From a bacterium (GTDB lineage: Bacteria; Cyanobacteriota; Vampirovibrionia; Gastranaerophilales; Gastranaerophilaceae), in NCBI GenBank assembly GCA_004558955.1, contig SFZC01000007.1, forward strand, positions 1-32,238: a stretch of DNA of 32,238 bases, in the 5' to 3' direction. Positions 1 to 6,721 of the stretch are shown here, in pieces (within the stretch, counting starts at the first letter, position 1; each line of letters opens with the position of its first letter). The translations under genes were made by a program, and so were the position numbers. Below the pieces are notes generated by a model that ran no database searches, was not told the origin of the DNA, and saw only the letters and a list, made by a program, of their open reading frames with translations.

Positions 1-2
1 CA

Positions 3-1019
3 ATGAATGATTACACTGCAAGAGATAGAAAAGCGTACGGTAATCCTGATATTTCCCAAATTGCATATCCAAAATTCCTTGAAAAATTAGAAGTTTGTCA
101 AGACTTATTCCATGGCTATGATTTTTCTAAATTTACAACAGGCAGTGATTTAGATAGAGCGAAAACTATTAGTGGAGCAGTAAACTTTATTATTGCTCCA
201 AGTATGCAGGATAGAAAAGAGTCTTTCCAAAAAGAAGCGTTATTGTTACATCAAGCCTTGTCTTTATGTTCTTCAATAGTTGATGAAAAAGACAGAATTT
301 TGGCTGCATTTTTTGAATCTGTAAGAGTGTTATTAAATAGATTATTGAATACTGGCATTGATAAAAAGATATCACTTCCGGAAATGAACGCAAGAATAAA
401 TGAACTATTAAAACAAAGTATAAAAAGCGATGGCGTAATAAATTTATTTTCTGATATAAAAGAAGAATTTTCCTTATTCGACCCTAAATTTTTAGATGAA
501 ATTTCAAAAATGAAAGAAAAAAATCTTGCAGTAGAAATATTAAAAAAATTACTTGCAGAACAAGTTTCATGTTATAAACGAACGAATTTTGTAAAATCAG
601 AAAAATTTAGCGAACTTATTCAAGCTGCAATGAACAAATATATAAATGGTTTAATTACAAATGCAGAAGTTATTGAAGAACTCTTAAAAATTGCAAAACA
701 AATTAGAGAAGGCTCGCAGCCTATTGGAGATTTGAATGACGAAGAAATAGCATTTTATGATGCATTAACAAAGCCTCAAGCCGTAAAAGATTTTTATAAA
801 AACGAAGAATTGATAAATATGACAAGAGAATTGACAGATTCTTTAAGAAGAAACAAAACTATTGATTGGCAAAAGAAAGAGTCTGCAAGGGCAAATATGC
901 GACGAATTATTAAAAGACTTCTAAAGAAATACAATTATCCCCCAGAAGAAGCACAAGATGCATTACAAACTGTAATGACTCAATGTGAACTTTGGACAGA
1001 TAATTTAATGATTGTATAA
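3..1019 (+). CDS. hsdR: Type I restriction endonuclease subunit R, C-terminal part
   Basis: The frame is open at the left window edge, so this is the C-terminal third of a longer protein; the ATG at position 3 is probably internal. The helical, charged sequence matches the C-terminal region of HsdR (DUF3387-type), including the end segment 'MRRIIKRLLKKYNYPP' followed by 'ALQTVMTQCELW', typical of the last residues of this family. HsdR is the ATP-dependent translocase and nuclease subunit of type I restriction-modification complexes, and this C-terminal part docks it on the methyltransferase core. The nuclease and helicase motifs lie outside the window. The gene converges on leftward phage-type genes, ending 11 bp before the next stop codon, with no clear terminator between. 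The C-terminus looks intact. Identification is by family resemblance only. Confidence 0.85.
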   Translation: MNDYTARDRKAYGNPDISQIAYPKFLEKLEVCQDLFHGYDFSKFTTGSDLDRAKTISGAVNFIIAPSMQDRKESFQKEALLLHQALSLCSSIVDEKDRILAAFFESVRVLLNRLLNTGIDKKISLPEMNARINELLKQSIKSDGVINLFSDIKEEFSLFDPKFLDEISKMKEKNLAVEILKKLLAEQVSCYKRTNFVKSEKFSELIQAAMNKYINGLITNAEVIEELLKIAKQIREGSQPIGDLNDEEIAFYDALTKPQAVKDFYKNEELINMTRELTDSLRRNKTIDWQKKESARANMRRIIKRLLKKYNYPPEEAQDALQTVMTQCELWTDNLMIV

Positions 1020-1030
1020 AAGCATAAAAA

Positions 1031-1477
1031 TTAAACTAAGTAATTATTACAAAGTTTAAATATATCACTATAATCATTTTCAAATAAGTTCAAATAAGGT
1101 CTTGCAGGAATTGTAGTTTTCTTGTTTTTGCCTGCTTGTACTCCGAGTTGGTGAATTGCTGCGTAAACCTTATTAGAACCAATAACGGCAGATGTATCAT
1201 CGTATTGAGTTGTCACAGATAAAGCCAATTGTCCTGAAACTTGCAAAATTTGTCCGGGATAATGACCAGTCTTTTTTCTTGCAGTTTTTGTTTTCTCTGA
1301 CAAATCTTTCCAATTCGGTCGTCCTTCTTCTTTGAAGTTTTCTTCTGTAGAATCTGCCATTATCCCTGCAATATTTTTTATCAAAGGTCGTAAATTAGAA
1401 GTTTTTTGAGCAATTTCTAATAATGCTTTTTCAACTTTTTTGTTATCAATTTTAATTTCTATTGGCTCATCTGCCAT
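1031..1477 (-). CDS. Phage virion morphogenesis protein (Mu gpG / tail completion type)
   Basis: A 148-aa protein that I recognise as the phage virion morphogenesis family (Phage_tail_S). Family features are an N-terminal helical part, the central 'RPNWKDLSEKTKTARKK' stretch, 'ILQVSGQLALSVT', 'AAIHQLG' and 'IPARPYLNL' near the end. These proteins act in head-tail joining or tail completion of Mu-like and related phages. I start at the ATG at 1477 because AAGGAA lies 7 bases before it; a longer frame to 1507 lacks such a site. It overlaps the stop of the truncated methylase by 11 bp, so the two were one transcript. No other structural gene lies nearby, so this is an isolated remnant of a phage morphogenesis module. 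Confidence 0.75.
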   Translation of the reverse strand: MADEPIEIKIDNKKVEKALLEIAQKTSNLRPLIKNIAGIMADSTEENFKEEGRPNWKDLSEKTKTARKKTGHYPGQILQVSGQLALSVTTQYDDTSAVIGSNKVYAAIHQLGVQAGKNKKTTIPARPYLNLFENDYSDIFKLCNNYLV

Positions 1478-1890
1478 GATGAAGTTCCTTAATTGGGTAA
1501 TTTGCAATTAACAACTCTTTATACGTTTTATTCTGCCTATCAGCTCCTTGACGGTTATTAATGCCGTTTTGGCGTTCGATTTCAATCATTTCAAAACCTT
1601 TGTATAATTCTCTTGCTTTTGGAGAATCATTATAAGAAAGTAAAAATCTGCCTTCAATATTTTTTAAAGTATCTCTTAGGCGTTCATGGTCAAAGACTTC
1701 TGTTGTTGTAACATCATAACCGCAACCGCTTGTATAAGGTGGATCACAATAGAAAAATGCATCTTTATGGTCATATTGTTTAATCAACTTTTCAAAATCA
1801 CGATTTTCAATCATAACTTTATCAAGTCTTTTGTGAATAGCATCAATTTTATCCATTACATTTGCTTGAGATTTATTAAACTTTTTAATA
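1467..1890 (-). pseudogene. dam: DNA adenine methylase (D12 class), 5'-truncated
   Basis: This encodes only the C-terminal half of a D12-class N6-adenine methyltransferase: 'KIDAIHKRL', 'ENRDFEKLIKQYD', the catalytic motif DPPY ('FFYCDPPYT'), and a C-terminal 'NNRQGADRQNKTYKELLI'. D12 enzymes are normally about 260-300 aa and carry the SAM-binding FxGxG-type motif near the N-terminus. That motif is absent, so about 110-130 residues are missing. Similarity fades at about 1875-1890, exactly where sequence from a helicase gene on the other strand begins. The frame stays open to 1922, but those residues do not look like a methylase. It was probably a phage modification gene upstream of the morphogenesis gene. 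It should be inactive because it lacks the cofactor site. Confidence 0.75.
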
Positions 1891-2278
1891 TAGAATTTGC
1901 TGAAGCAAATCAAAATTGGCAAAATGCTATTGACAATTTTTGTGGATTAAAATCTATTTTCATTATGACTATACACAAAAGCAAGGGCTTGGAATATTCT
2001 GCGGTATATTTTGTCGGATTAGAGAATTCTACTTTTTGGGATTTTAAAAATCAGTCAGAAGAGGATAGACGTACGTTTTTGTTGTTTTATCAAGAGCAAA
2101 ATGTTCTGAAACTTTTACTTTTTCAAATGTACGTTCTGGCTTAAAATATCCAAAACAGAAAAAAGATGCAATTAACGATTTCTTTGAATTGTTGCAAAAC
2201 TCAGGGATAGCAAATGTTATTTTATTATTTTATAACTATTACATTTTTGTCCGACCATTACATTTTCACTTTCCCTAA
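1890..2278 (+). pseudogene. UvrD-family helicase remnant (GajB-like), frameshifted
   Basis: This codes for the C-terminal end of a superfamily 1 UvrD/PcrA-like helicase. In one frame 'IMTIHKSKGLEYSAVYFVGLE' contains helicase motif V ('HKSKGLEY'), continuing to 'SEEDRRTF'. The frame then shifts in a run of five T at 2076-2080. Adding one T restores 'FFVVLSRAK' (motif VI), then 'FTFSNVRSGLKYPK' and 'FFELLQNSGIANV' to a stop at 2276-2278. The rest of the helicase is missing, cut at about 1890 next to the truncated methylase. The short C-terminus with 'GLE..FWDFKNQ.EED' resembles the small UvrD helicases of Gabija (GajB), but no GajA is in the window, so the subtype is tentative. Confidence 0.7.
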
Positions 2279-2291
2279 AATTTTATAAACG

Positions 2292-2897
2292 TCAAATATG
2301 TTCAATCTTAAAAATTTCTAAGTAAAACATTTCTGCAATTTTTTGATTAACATAATTAAATGCGGCCTTAGTTGTAGTATCTTCTGGAACTGATTTACAG
2401 AGGGTTTGATTTTCAATAACTACTGTTTTATCAACAAATTGTTGCAAATTTTCTATACCATTTTCTGCTTGAATGGTTCTTTTTTGACCTTCCCACTTAA
2501 ATGGTTTTGTAATTATCGCAATTGTTTTTATCCCTGCAATTTTTAATTTTTCTGCAATTACAGGTGTAGCTCCAGTTCCACAACCTCCGCCAAAGCAGGA
2601 AATAAGAAAGATAATATCTGAATTTTGGGTAAGTTTCAAAATTTGGTTTATATGAATTAAGGCATTTTGCTTCCCGATTTTAGGATTCCCTCCGCACCCT
2701 GTGGATTCATTTTCATTACTATAATTTCCTTCGGATAATAGGTATTTATTACTTGTTTTGGCTTCTTTTAAAATTCTTTCGTCTGAATTTATTACAATAA
2801 AATCAATATTTTTACACTTATTATTTAAATATAAATAATCGACAGCATCTTGTCCGCCGCTACCAATGCTGATAACTTTAATTTTTAAATCTTTCAT
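2292..2897 (-). CDS. Short FtsZ/tubulin-superfamily GTPase-domain protein (FtsZ-like 1)
   Basis: A 201-aa protein clearly related to the N-terminal GTPase domain of FtsZ. Visible are the T1-type loop 'GSGGQDAV' (residues 12-19), 'IVINSDERIL' (35-43) like FtsZ 'AVNTDAQAL', 'GGNPKIGKQNA', the tubulin signature GGGCGTG (103-109), 'IITKPFKWEGQKR' (128-140) and 'AENGIENLQQFVD' like FtsZ 'AEQGITELSKHVD'. FtsZ is about 350-400 aa. This protein ends where FtsZ would reach its catalytic T7 loop (NxDxxD/E), and it lacks the C-terminal domain and tail. It should bind GTP but not complete the active site of a neighbouring subunit. Start codon is ATG at 2897 with AAAGGA upstream. It has its own shared-type promoter. 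A second, more divergent homologue lies at 6.7-7.3 kb. Confidence 0.85.
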   Translation of the reverse strand: MKDLKIKVISIGSGGQDAVDYLYLNNKCKNIDFIVINSDERILKEAKTSNKYLLSEGNYSNENESTGCGGNPKIGKQNALIHINQILKLTQNSDIIFLISCFGGGCGTGATPVIAEKLKIAGIKTIAIITKPFKWEGQKRTIQAENGIENLQQFVDKTVVIENQTLCKSVPEDTTTKAAFNYVNQKIAEMFYLEIFKIEHI

Positions 2898-2918
2898 ATT
2901 TTTATCCTTTCTTATTTT

Positions 2919-2951
2919 ATTTTAACTTATGTATACGTTAGTATTGGTGAC
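2919..2951 (-). promoter_or_regulatory. Island promoter element 1 (upstream of FtsZ-like 1)
   Basis: Reading leftward: 'GTCACCAATA', CTAACG, 11 bases starting TA, then the -10-like box TAAAAT (2924-2919), 22 bases before the start codon. It fits the consensus CCR-N5-RACRTA-N9-TANNNT shared by six genes in this window. Confidence 0.7.
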
Positions 2952-2995
2952 ATTTTTCACTTAAATTAAATAAATTTTCAAGTGATTGTGTTCGA

Positions 2996-3104
2996 AAAAT
3001 TTATTTTATGTCTTTTATCTCAAAATCTTTTATATTCAAGCCATTGTAACGCATTTTGATTGCATCGTAAAGGGTTCGACACCGAGGATGAATAATTTTT
3101 ACTC
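2996..3104 (-). pseudogene. Possible gene remnant between two small genes
   Basis: Just past the stop of the 136-aa gene, another leftward frame is open for about 35 codons to a TAA at 2996-2998 and reads like real protein: '...KIIHPRCRTLYDAIKMRY', then 'NGLNIKDFEIKDIK'. It has no ATG, GTG or TTG start at its beginning and no ribosome binding site. It could be the end of a decayed gene or a frameshifted tail of the 136-aa protein. No family is recognised. Confidence 0.3.
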
Positions 3105-3509
3105 TTTATATTTTTTTATCTTTTTGCAAATATCGGCAGAATCGTATTTCTGATAATAATGTTTGATAATAATTCCTTTATTCAGATGTATCCAGTTTTT
3201 GAGGGCTTGCATTTCCGCAGTGGTAAAAACAATCCTTTTGTTTTCGTAATTGTCTAGTGTGCCGTCAATGTACATTTTTACCCAGTTGCTGTTATATTTT
3301 GTGTTTCTATCGTTTTGAAATCTTAAAAACGGAGGTTCACCTTTGTTTTCAACACATCTCAAACTGACCCACATAGCAAGTCCAGTTTCTTTTGGGGCAA
3401 ATGGTGTTAAGAAAAATCCTTCTGCCTCCTCAGGTGTTTCCCATGGTTCGATACATTTATATAAATTTGAATTCCTATATTCATCTTTTAAACTTTTTAT
3501 CTTTTTCAT
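3099..3509 (-). CDS. Hypothetical protein, 136 aa
   Basis: No family recognised. The protein is soluble in appearance, with no signal peptide or membrane segment. It has a central aromatic-rich part ('PWETPEEAEGFFLTPFAP', 'MWVSLRCVENKGEPPFLRF') and a lysine-rich C-terminus. I chose ATG 3509: it lies one base after the stop of the 102-aa gene upstream, and AAGGAA overlaps that gene's end, so the two are almost certainly translationally coupled. A longer frame to 3530 would overlap the upstream gene without need. The pair shares the promoter at 3856-3888. A further coding-like stretch in another frame follows its stop, so a C-terminal frameshift is possible. Confidence 0.65.
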   Translation of the reverse strand: MKKIKSLKDEYRNSNLYKCIEPWETPEEAEGFFLTPFAPKETGLAMWVSLRCVENKGEPPFLRFQNDRNTKYNSNWVKMYIDGTLDNYENKRIVFTTAEMQALKNWIHLNKGIIIKHYYQKYDSADICKKIKKYKE

Positions 3510-3510
3510 T

Positions 3511-3819
3511 TTATTCCTTTTCGTATCCAAATTCTTTTAATATTTCATCTGATGTAAAGGACTGGACCTTTCCTATATTATTAGCTCGGCTATCCATTCC
3601 CCTGATTTCAGCTTGCGTAAAACTAGCCTTTGCTAATTCAATAGATTCCAGTTCTTCTTCCATTTTTAGTTTTCCCCAAGCTTTGTTCCAAGGTATTGCA
3701 TTTTTTATATTTGCAGCACGTTTATCCATTTCTTCAATTTCAGATCGGGTGAATTCACTTTCTGTCAAATCAATGTTTTCTAGTTCTTCTTTTGTCAATT
3801 TTCGAGTTTCTTTGGTCAT
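3511..3819 (-). CDS. Hypothetical protein with an internal 28-residue duplication
   Basis: A 102-aa acidic, helical protein built from two copies of one unit: residues 11-38 ('EELENIDLTESEFTRSEI', 'EEMDKRAANI') and 55-82 ('EELESIELAKASFTQAEI', 'RGMDSRANNI'). They are offset by 44 residues and identical at about 16 of 28 positions. The 'F-T-x-x-E-I-x-x-M-D-x-R-A-x-N-I' core looks like a helix-turn-helix-sized helical hairpin, but I recognise no family. ATG 3819 has AAGGAA upstream. It is the first gene after promoter element 2 and is coupled to the 136-aa gene downstream. The duplicated unit could be a protein-protein binding module; that is inference. Confidence 0.65.
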   Translation of the reverse strand: MTKETRKLTKEELENIDLTESEFTRSEIEEMDKRAANIKNAIPWNKAWGKLKMEEELESIELAKASFTQAEIRGMDSRANNIGKVQSFTSDEILKEFGYEKE

Positions 3820-3855
3820 ACTATTATTCCTTATATTTTATATTTTTATACTTTT

Positions 3856-3888
3856 ATTTTAAATTGTTTATATGTCAGTATTGGTGCT
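3856..3888 (-). promoter_or_regulatory. Island promoter element 2 (upstream of the 102-aa gene)
   Basis: Reading leftward: 'AGCACCAATA', CTGACA, 11 bases starting TA, then -10-like TAAAAT (3861-3856), 37 bases before the start codon. Same 33-bp layout as the five other elements. 'CACCAATACT' is identical to element 1. It touches the last codon of the recombinase gene upstream. Confidence 0.7.
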
Positions 3889-5470
3889 ACGTTTTAAGGT
3901 ATTTATATAATTTATCTATAGTTAGATCTTGTTCTTGCGTTCCTGTCAAAATTGCTTCAATTATTTCTTTGGGTAAAAATCGAAGTTTCATTAACCTATA
4001 AATATGTGTATTTGCTTTTTGTTCTGAGGTTAATTTATTTTCAAACATTAGCTTGTGATAATAAAAACTTTTTACAATCGCTTCTAGTAAGAATTTATTA
4101 ACTTCTCTTTTCTTTACATCGCCGATTATTACTTTACTTCCATTTTTAGTCGTAGAACTTATTCGGATTTTATACTCATAATCTATTTCGGAAGTTTTAT
4201 CATAATTTTGTTCAACAGGGAGGTTGGATTTAAAGACCAAATATTTAATAGCTTCGGATAGCAGAGTTTTCGATGTAGTTATTAAAATATTTTCTTTGGA
4301 TATTATTACTTTAATAATTACGTGTCTTATAAAAGTTGTATCAATAAGTTTTTCTGAATTTTGTTCATAAATTATCTTTTGTTGATCTATTGGATAATCT
4401 GCAAATAACTTCTGCAAAAGTTTTTTATCAAGAACAATTTCTTTAATTTTGCTTATTACAAAATTTTCAATCTCGCCTGCTGAAATTTTAGTTATAGAAC
4501 CTAGGTCTTGCAATCTATTTTGAATTTGAGCTTGGCTTACATAATATCGATAGCGTTTCCCCTTTTTTGTACTATGTGTTGGAGACATATAATTGTTTTT
4601 ATCATCAAAAAGTTTACCTTTTAATAAAGAACCACTTTGAGCATTTGTAGCATTTTTTCGATTTAATGCATTTTGAGCCAAAAGATTTTGTGTTTTTTCG
4701 AAAATATCCAAATCAATTATCGGTTTTTGAAGTCCTTCATAAATATTATTTTTATGAACAATTTTCCCGATATAAGCTTTATTTTGAAGTATTCGATATA
4801 AATGACCTTTGTAAAAATTTTTACCACTTCTGGTATTAATATTATTTCCTTTCAAATATTTAACTAAATCTGGAACGTTACCTATTTCTAAATATTTATC
4901 AAAAATGAGCTTAACTATTTTAGCTTCTGATTGTTTAATTTCTAGTTTCCCATCTTTTTTTACATGTCCCATTGGTGGCATTCCATTTATCCACATTCCT
5001 TTTTTCTTTGAAGCCGCAAATTTATCTCTAATCCTTTCTCCGGTAACTTCTCTTTCAAATTGTGCAAATGATAATAATATATTTAAAGTTAATCGTCCCA
5101 TTGAAGTTGTTGTATTAAATTGTTGAGTTATGGATACAAAAGACGTTTCATGTTTATCAAAAATATCTACAATTTTTGAAAAATCCATTAATGATCTTGT
5201 TAGTCTATCAACTTTATAAACTACTACTATATCCACTTTTCCATTTTCAACATCTTGGAGCAAATCTTGGAATGCTGGGCGATTCATCGTTCCTCCAGAG
5301 AAGCCTCCATCATTGTATTGTTTTTTTATCAATTCCCAACCTTCATGTTTTTGAGATTTAATATAAGCTTCGCAGGCTTCTCGTTGAGCATCAAGAGAGT
5401 TGAAATCTTGTTCAAGACCTTCTTCGGACGATTTTCTAGTATAAATCGCACATTTAAAAATTCTTGTCAT
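3887..5470 (-). CDS. Large serine recombinase (site-specific integrase)
   Basis: A 527-aa serine recombinase. The N-terminal resolvase domain (residues 1-150) has 'CAIYTRKSSEEGLEQDFNSL' with nucleophile S14 in the Y-x-R-x-S context, 'KVDRLTRSLMDF' and 'FAQFEREVTGERIRDK'. The Recombinase domain follows ('GNVPDLVKYLKGNNI'), then 'LLKGKLFDDKNNYMSPTHS' and 'KGKRYRYYVS', and a helical C-terminus. The beta-ribbon region lacks the usual CxxC pairs, as in a subfamily I know from alphaproteobacteria next to DUF2924 genes. It would integrate or excise the element through short att sites without host-specific factors. ATG 5470 fits homologues ('M..IKCAIYTRKSSEEG'). The frame stays open to 5614, and ATG 5539 would overlap the upstream gene by 11 bp; neither has a good ribosome site. 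Confidence 0.9.
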   Translation of the reverse strand: MTRIFKCAIYTRKSSEEGLEQDFNSLDAQREACEAYIKSQKHEGWELIKKQYNDGGFSGGTMNRPAFQDLLQDVENGKVDIVVVYKVDRLTRSLMDFSKIVDIFDKHETSFVSITQQFNTTTSMGRLTLNILLSFAQFEREVTGERIRDKFAASKKKGMWINGMPPMGHVKKDGKLEIKQSEAKIVKLIFDKYLEIGNVPDLVKYLKGNNINTRSGKNFYKGHLYRILQNKAYIGKIVHKNNIYEGLQKPIIDLDIFEKTQNLLAQNALNRKNATNAQSGSLLKGKLFDDKNNYMSPTHSTKKGKRYRYYVSQAQIQNRLQDLGSITKISAGEIENFVISKIKEIVLDKKLLQKLFADYPIDQQKIIYEQNSEKLIDTTFIRHVIIKVIISKENILITTSKTLLSEAIKYLVFKSNLPVEQNYDKTSEIDYEYKIRISSTTKNGSKVIIGDVKKREVNKFLLEAIVKSFYYHKLMFENKLTSEQKANTHIYRLMKLRFLPKEIIEAILTGTQEQDLTIDKLYKYLKT

Positions 5471-5528
5471 ACTACATTCATCGCTCTTTGTGTAAGTTTT
5501 ATCAAGTCGAAAGACACAAATTTTATCA

Positions 5529-6287
5529 TTAAAAGGCATCTTTATCATTTGGGAAAATGTATTTGTAAAATGAGTTATTGTTTTCGATAACTTCAACGCA
5601 CGCAATCCCCTCAAAAAATTCCTCGCTTGATGAACCGTATTTTAATGGGATTACAAAATTATTATTTTTATCTATAAATCCACATTTCCCGTCTTTTTCT
5701 ACAAGGCAAATTCCGTATTTAAACCCGAATAATCCCACTCTGTCGTATTCTAGCGGAACAATTATCTCGTTTTGGGGATTTACGAAACCAGATTTGCCGT
5801 TTTTTCGAACTTCGGCAAGTTCATATTCCAGAAACCAACCACAAAAATCATATTCAAAAGGGATTATAATTTCTTTTGACGGAACTTGAATAATTCCCTC
5901 CTTTCCGTTTTTTCTATCCGGAATACAGTCTGGAACAGAAGTAATATTTCTTTGAACAAAAGATGCTGTTGGGGAATTAGTTTTTACGATTGTACAAACA
6001 TTATCTTTTTCTAGAGTGTAACCGTACGGTCGCTGATAAATATAATCGTATTTGCATGGAATAACAATTTTGCCTCGGTTATCCATAACTCCGCAAAGGG
6101 ATTCATTGTTGTAAATAATTATTTGATCAAATTCATTAAAATGTCCAAATGTATGAAATTGTGTTTTAAAAAGGATTTCTCCATTTTTATTTATGCAAAA
6201 ATTTTCATCGCAGCCAAAAGGTTTGACAATCGCTTTGCCTCGAATAAAATCTGTTGCTGATATAAATTTATTTTTTAATCTTTTCAT
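5529..6287 (-). CDS. WG-repeat protein
   Basis: A 252-aa protein made of degenerate WG (KWG) beta repeats of about 25-50 residues: 'GVMDNRGKIVIPCKYDYI', 'GIIQVPSKEIIIPFEYDF', 'GFVNPQNEIIVPLEYDRV' and 'GFIDKNNNFVIPLKYG'. WG repeats occur in many bacterial proteins and serve as binding scaffolds; no enzyme motif is visible. There is no signal peptide. ATG 6287 overlaps the stop of the DUF2924 gene in an ATGA junction, with GGA upstream, so translation is coupled. The order DUF2924, WG protein, recombinase in one leftward run suggests a link to recombinase function or control, but WG proteins can be passengers. Confidence 0.75.
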   Translation of the reverse strand: MKRLKNKFISATDFIRGKAIVKPFGCDENFCINKNGEILFKTQFHTFGHFNEFDQIIIYNNESLCGVMDNRGKIVIPCKYDYIYQRPYGYTLEKDNVCTIVKTNSPTASFVQRNITSVPDCIPDRKNGKEGIIQVPSKEIIIPFEYDFCGWFLEYELAEVRKNGKSGFVNPQNEIIVPLEYDRVGLFGFKYGICLVEKDGKCGFIDKNNNFVIPLKYGSSSEEFFEGIACVEVIENNNSFYKYIFPNDKDAF

Positions 6288-6670
6288 TTTGTTATTCCAA
6301 AAAATTTCTTTCCATTCCACCTTGTACCTGTGATTTCATTTGCAATTGCAGAAAGACTTTTATAAACATTATCATTGAATTGATACCCATTATCGAGTTT
6401 TATAACTTCATATTTCCTTCCCTTAAATTCTCGGATAAATTTGGTTCCAGTTTTAATTTCTAAAGAAAGAGATGGGGTAAATGTTGAGATTCCTTTTGCA
6501 TATTTATCGACAAGTTTGTCGATTTGTTTTTGTAGGGATAGTTCTAGTTGGTTATTTTCTTTTTGCCATTTTAAATATTTAATTGCGTATGCTTTATGAA
6601 TATGTTTAGGCAAATCTGTTTTAAAAATCTTTTTCCACTCTTGTTCGATTTGTGTTCTGTCGGATTTCAT
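6284..6670 (-). CDS. DUF2924 domain protein
   Basis: A 128-aa protein matching DUF2924, a small family found beside large serine recombinases in phages and integrated elements. Typical end features are present: 'GTKFIREFKGRKYEVIKLDN', 'YKSLSAIANEITGTRW' and the C-terminal 'GKKFFGI'. The N-terminal half is helical and charged. Its function is unknown; a role as a DNA-binding or recombination-directionality partner is only inferred from co-occurrence. ATG 6670 has a strong GAGGTGAT site. It overlaps the WG gene by 4 bp. Confidence 0.85.
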   Translation of the reverse strand: MKSDRTQIEQEWKKIFKTDLPKHIHKAYAIKYLKWQKENNQLELSLQKQIDKLVDKYAKGISTFTPSLSLEIKTGTKFIREFKGRKYEVIKLDNGYQFNDNVYKSLSAIANEITGTRWNGKKFFGITK

Positions 6671-6721
6671 GATAATCACCTCATACATAGGATTGCTCTT
6701 GTATCTGGGTATTTCAAGTAG

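Noticed and set aside
1686..1889. The rightward open frame that would extend the helicase remnant upstream to an ATG at 1686
   Set aside because: This part is antisense to clear methylase sequence (DPPY motif). Only the part after about 1890 looks like helicase.
2281..2300. ACGTCAAATATG near the end of FtsZ-like 1, similar to promoter element 4
   Set aside because: It lacks the GG(G) block and the -10 box at the fixed distance, and it lies at a gene end.
3343..3862. Rightward open frames opposite the 102-aa and 136-aa genes
   Set aside because: Hydrophobic, Ser/Phe-rich antisense frames without ribosome sites; they mirror the leftward coupled genes.
5471..5614. N-terminal extension of the serine recombinase
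   Set aside because: Residues before 'MTRIFKCAIYTRKSS' do not resemble the family and overlap the WG gene; kept only as a possible alternative start at 5539.
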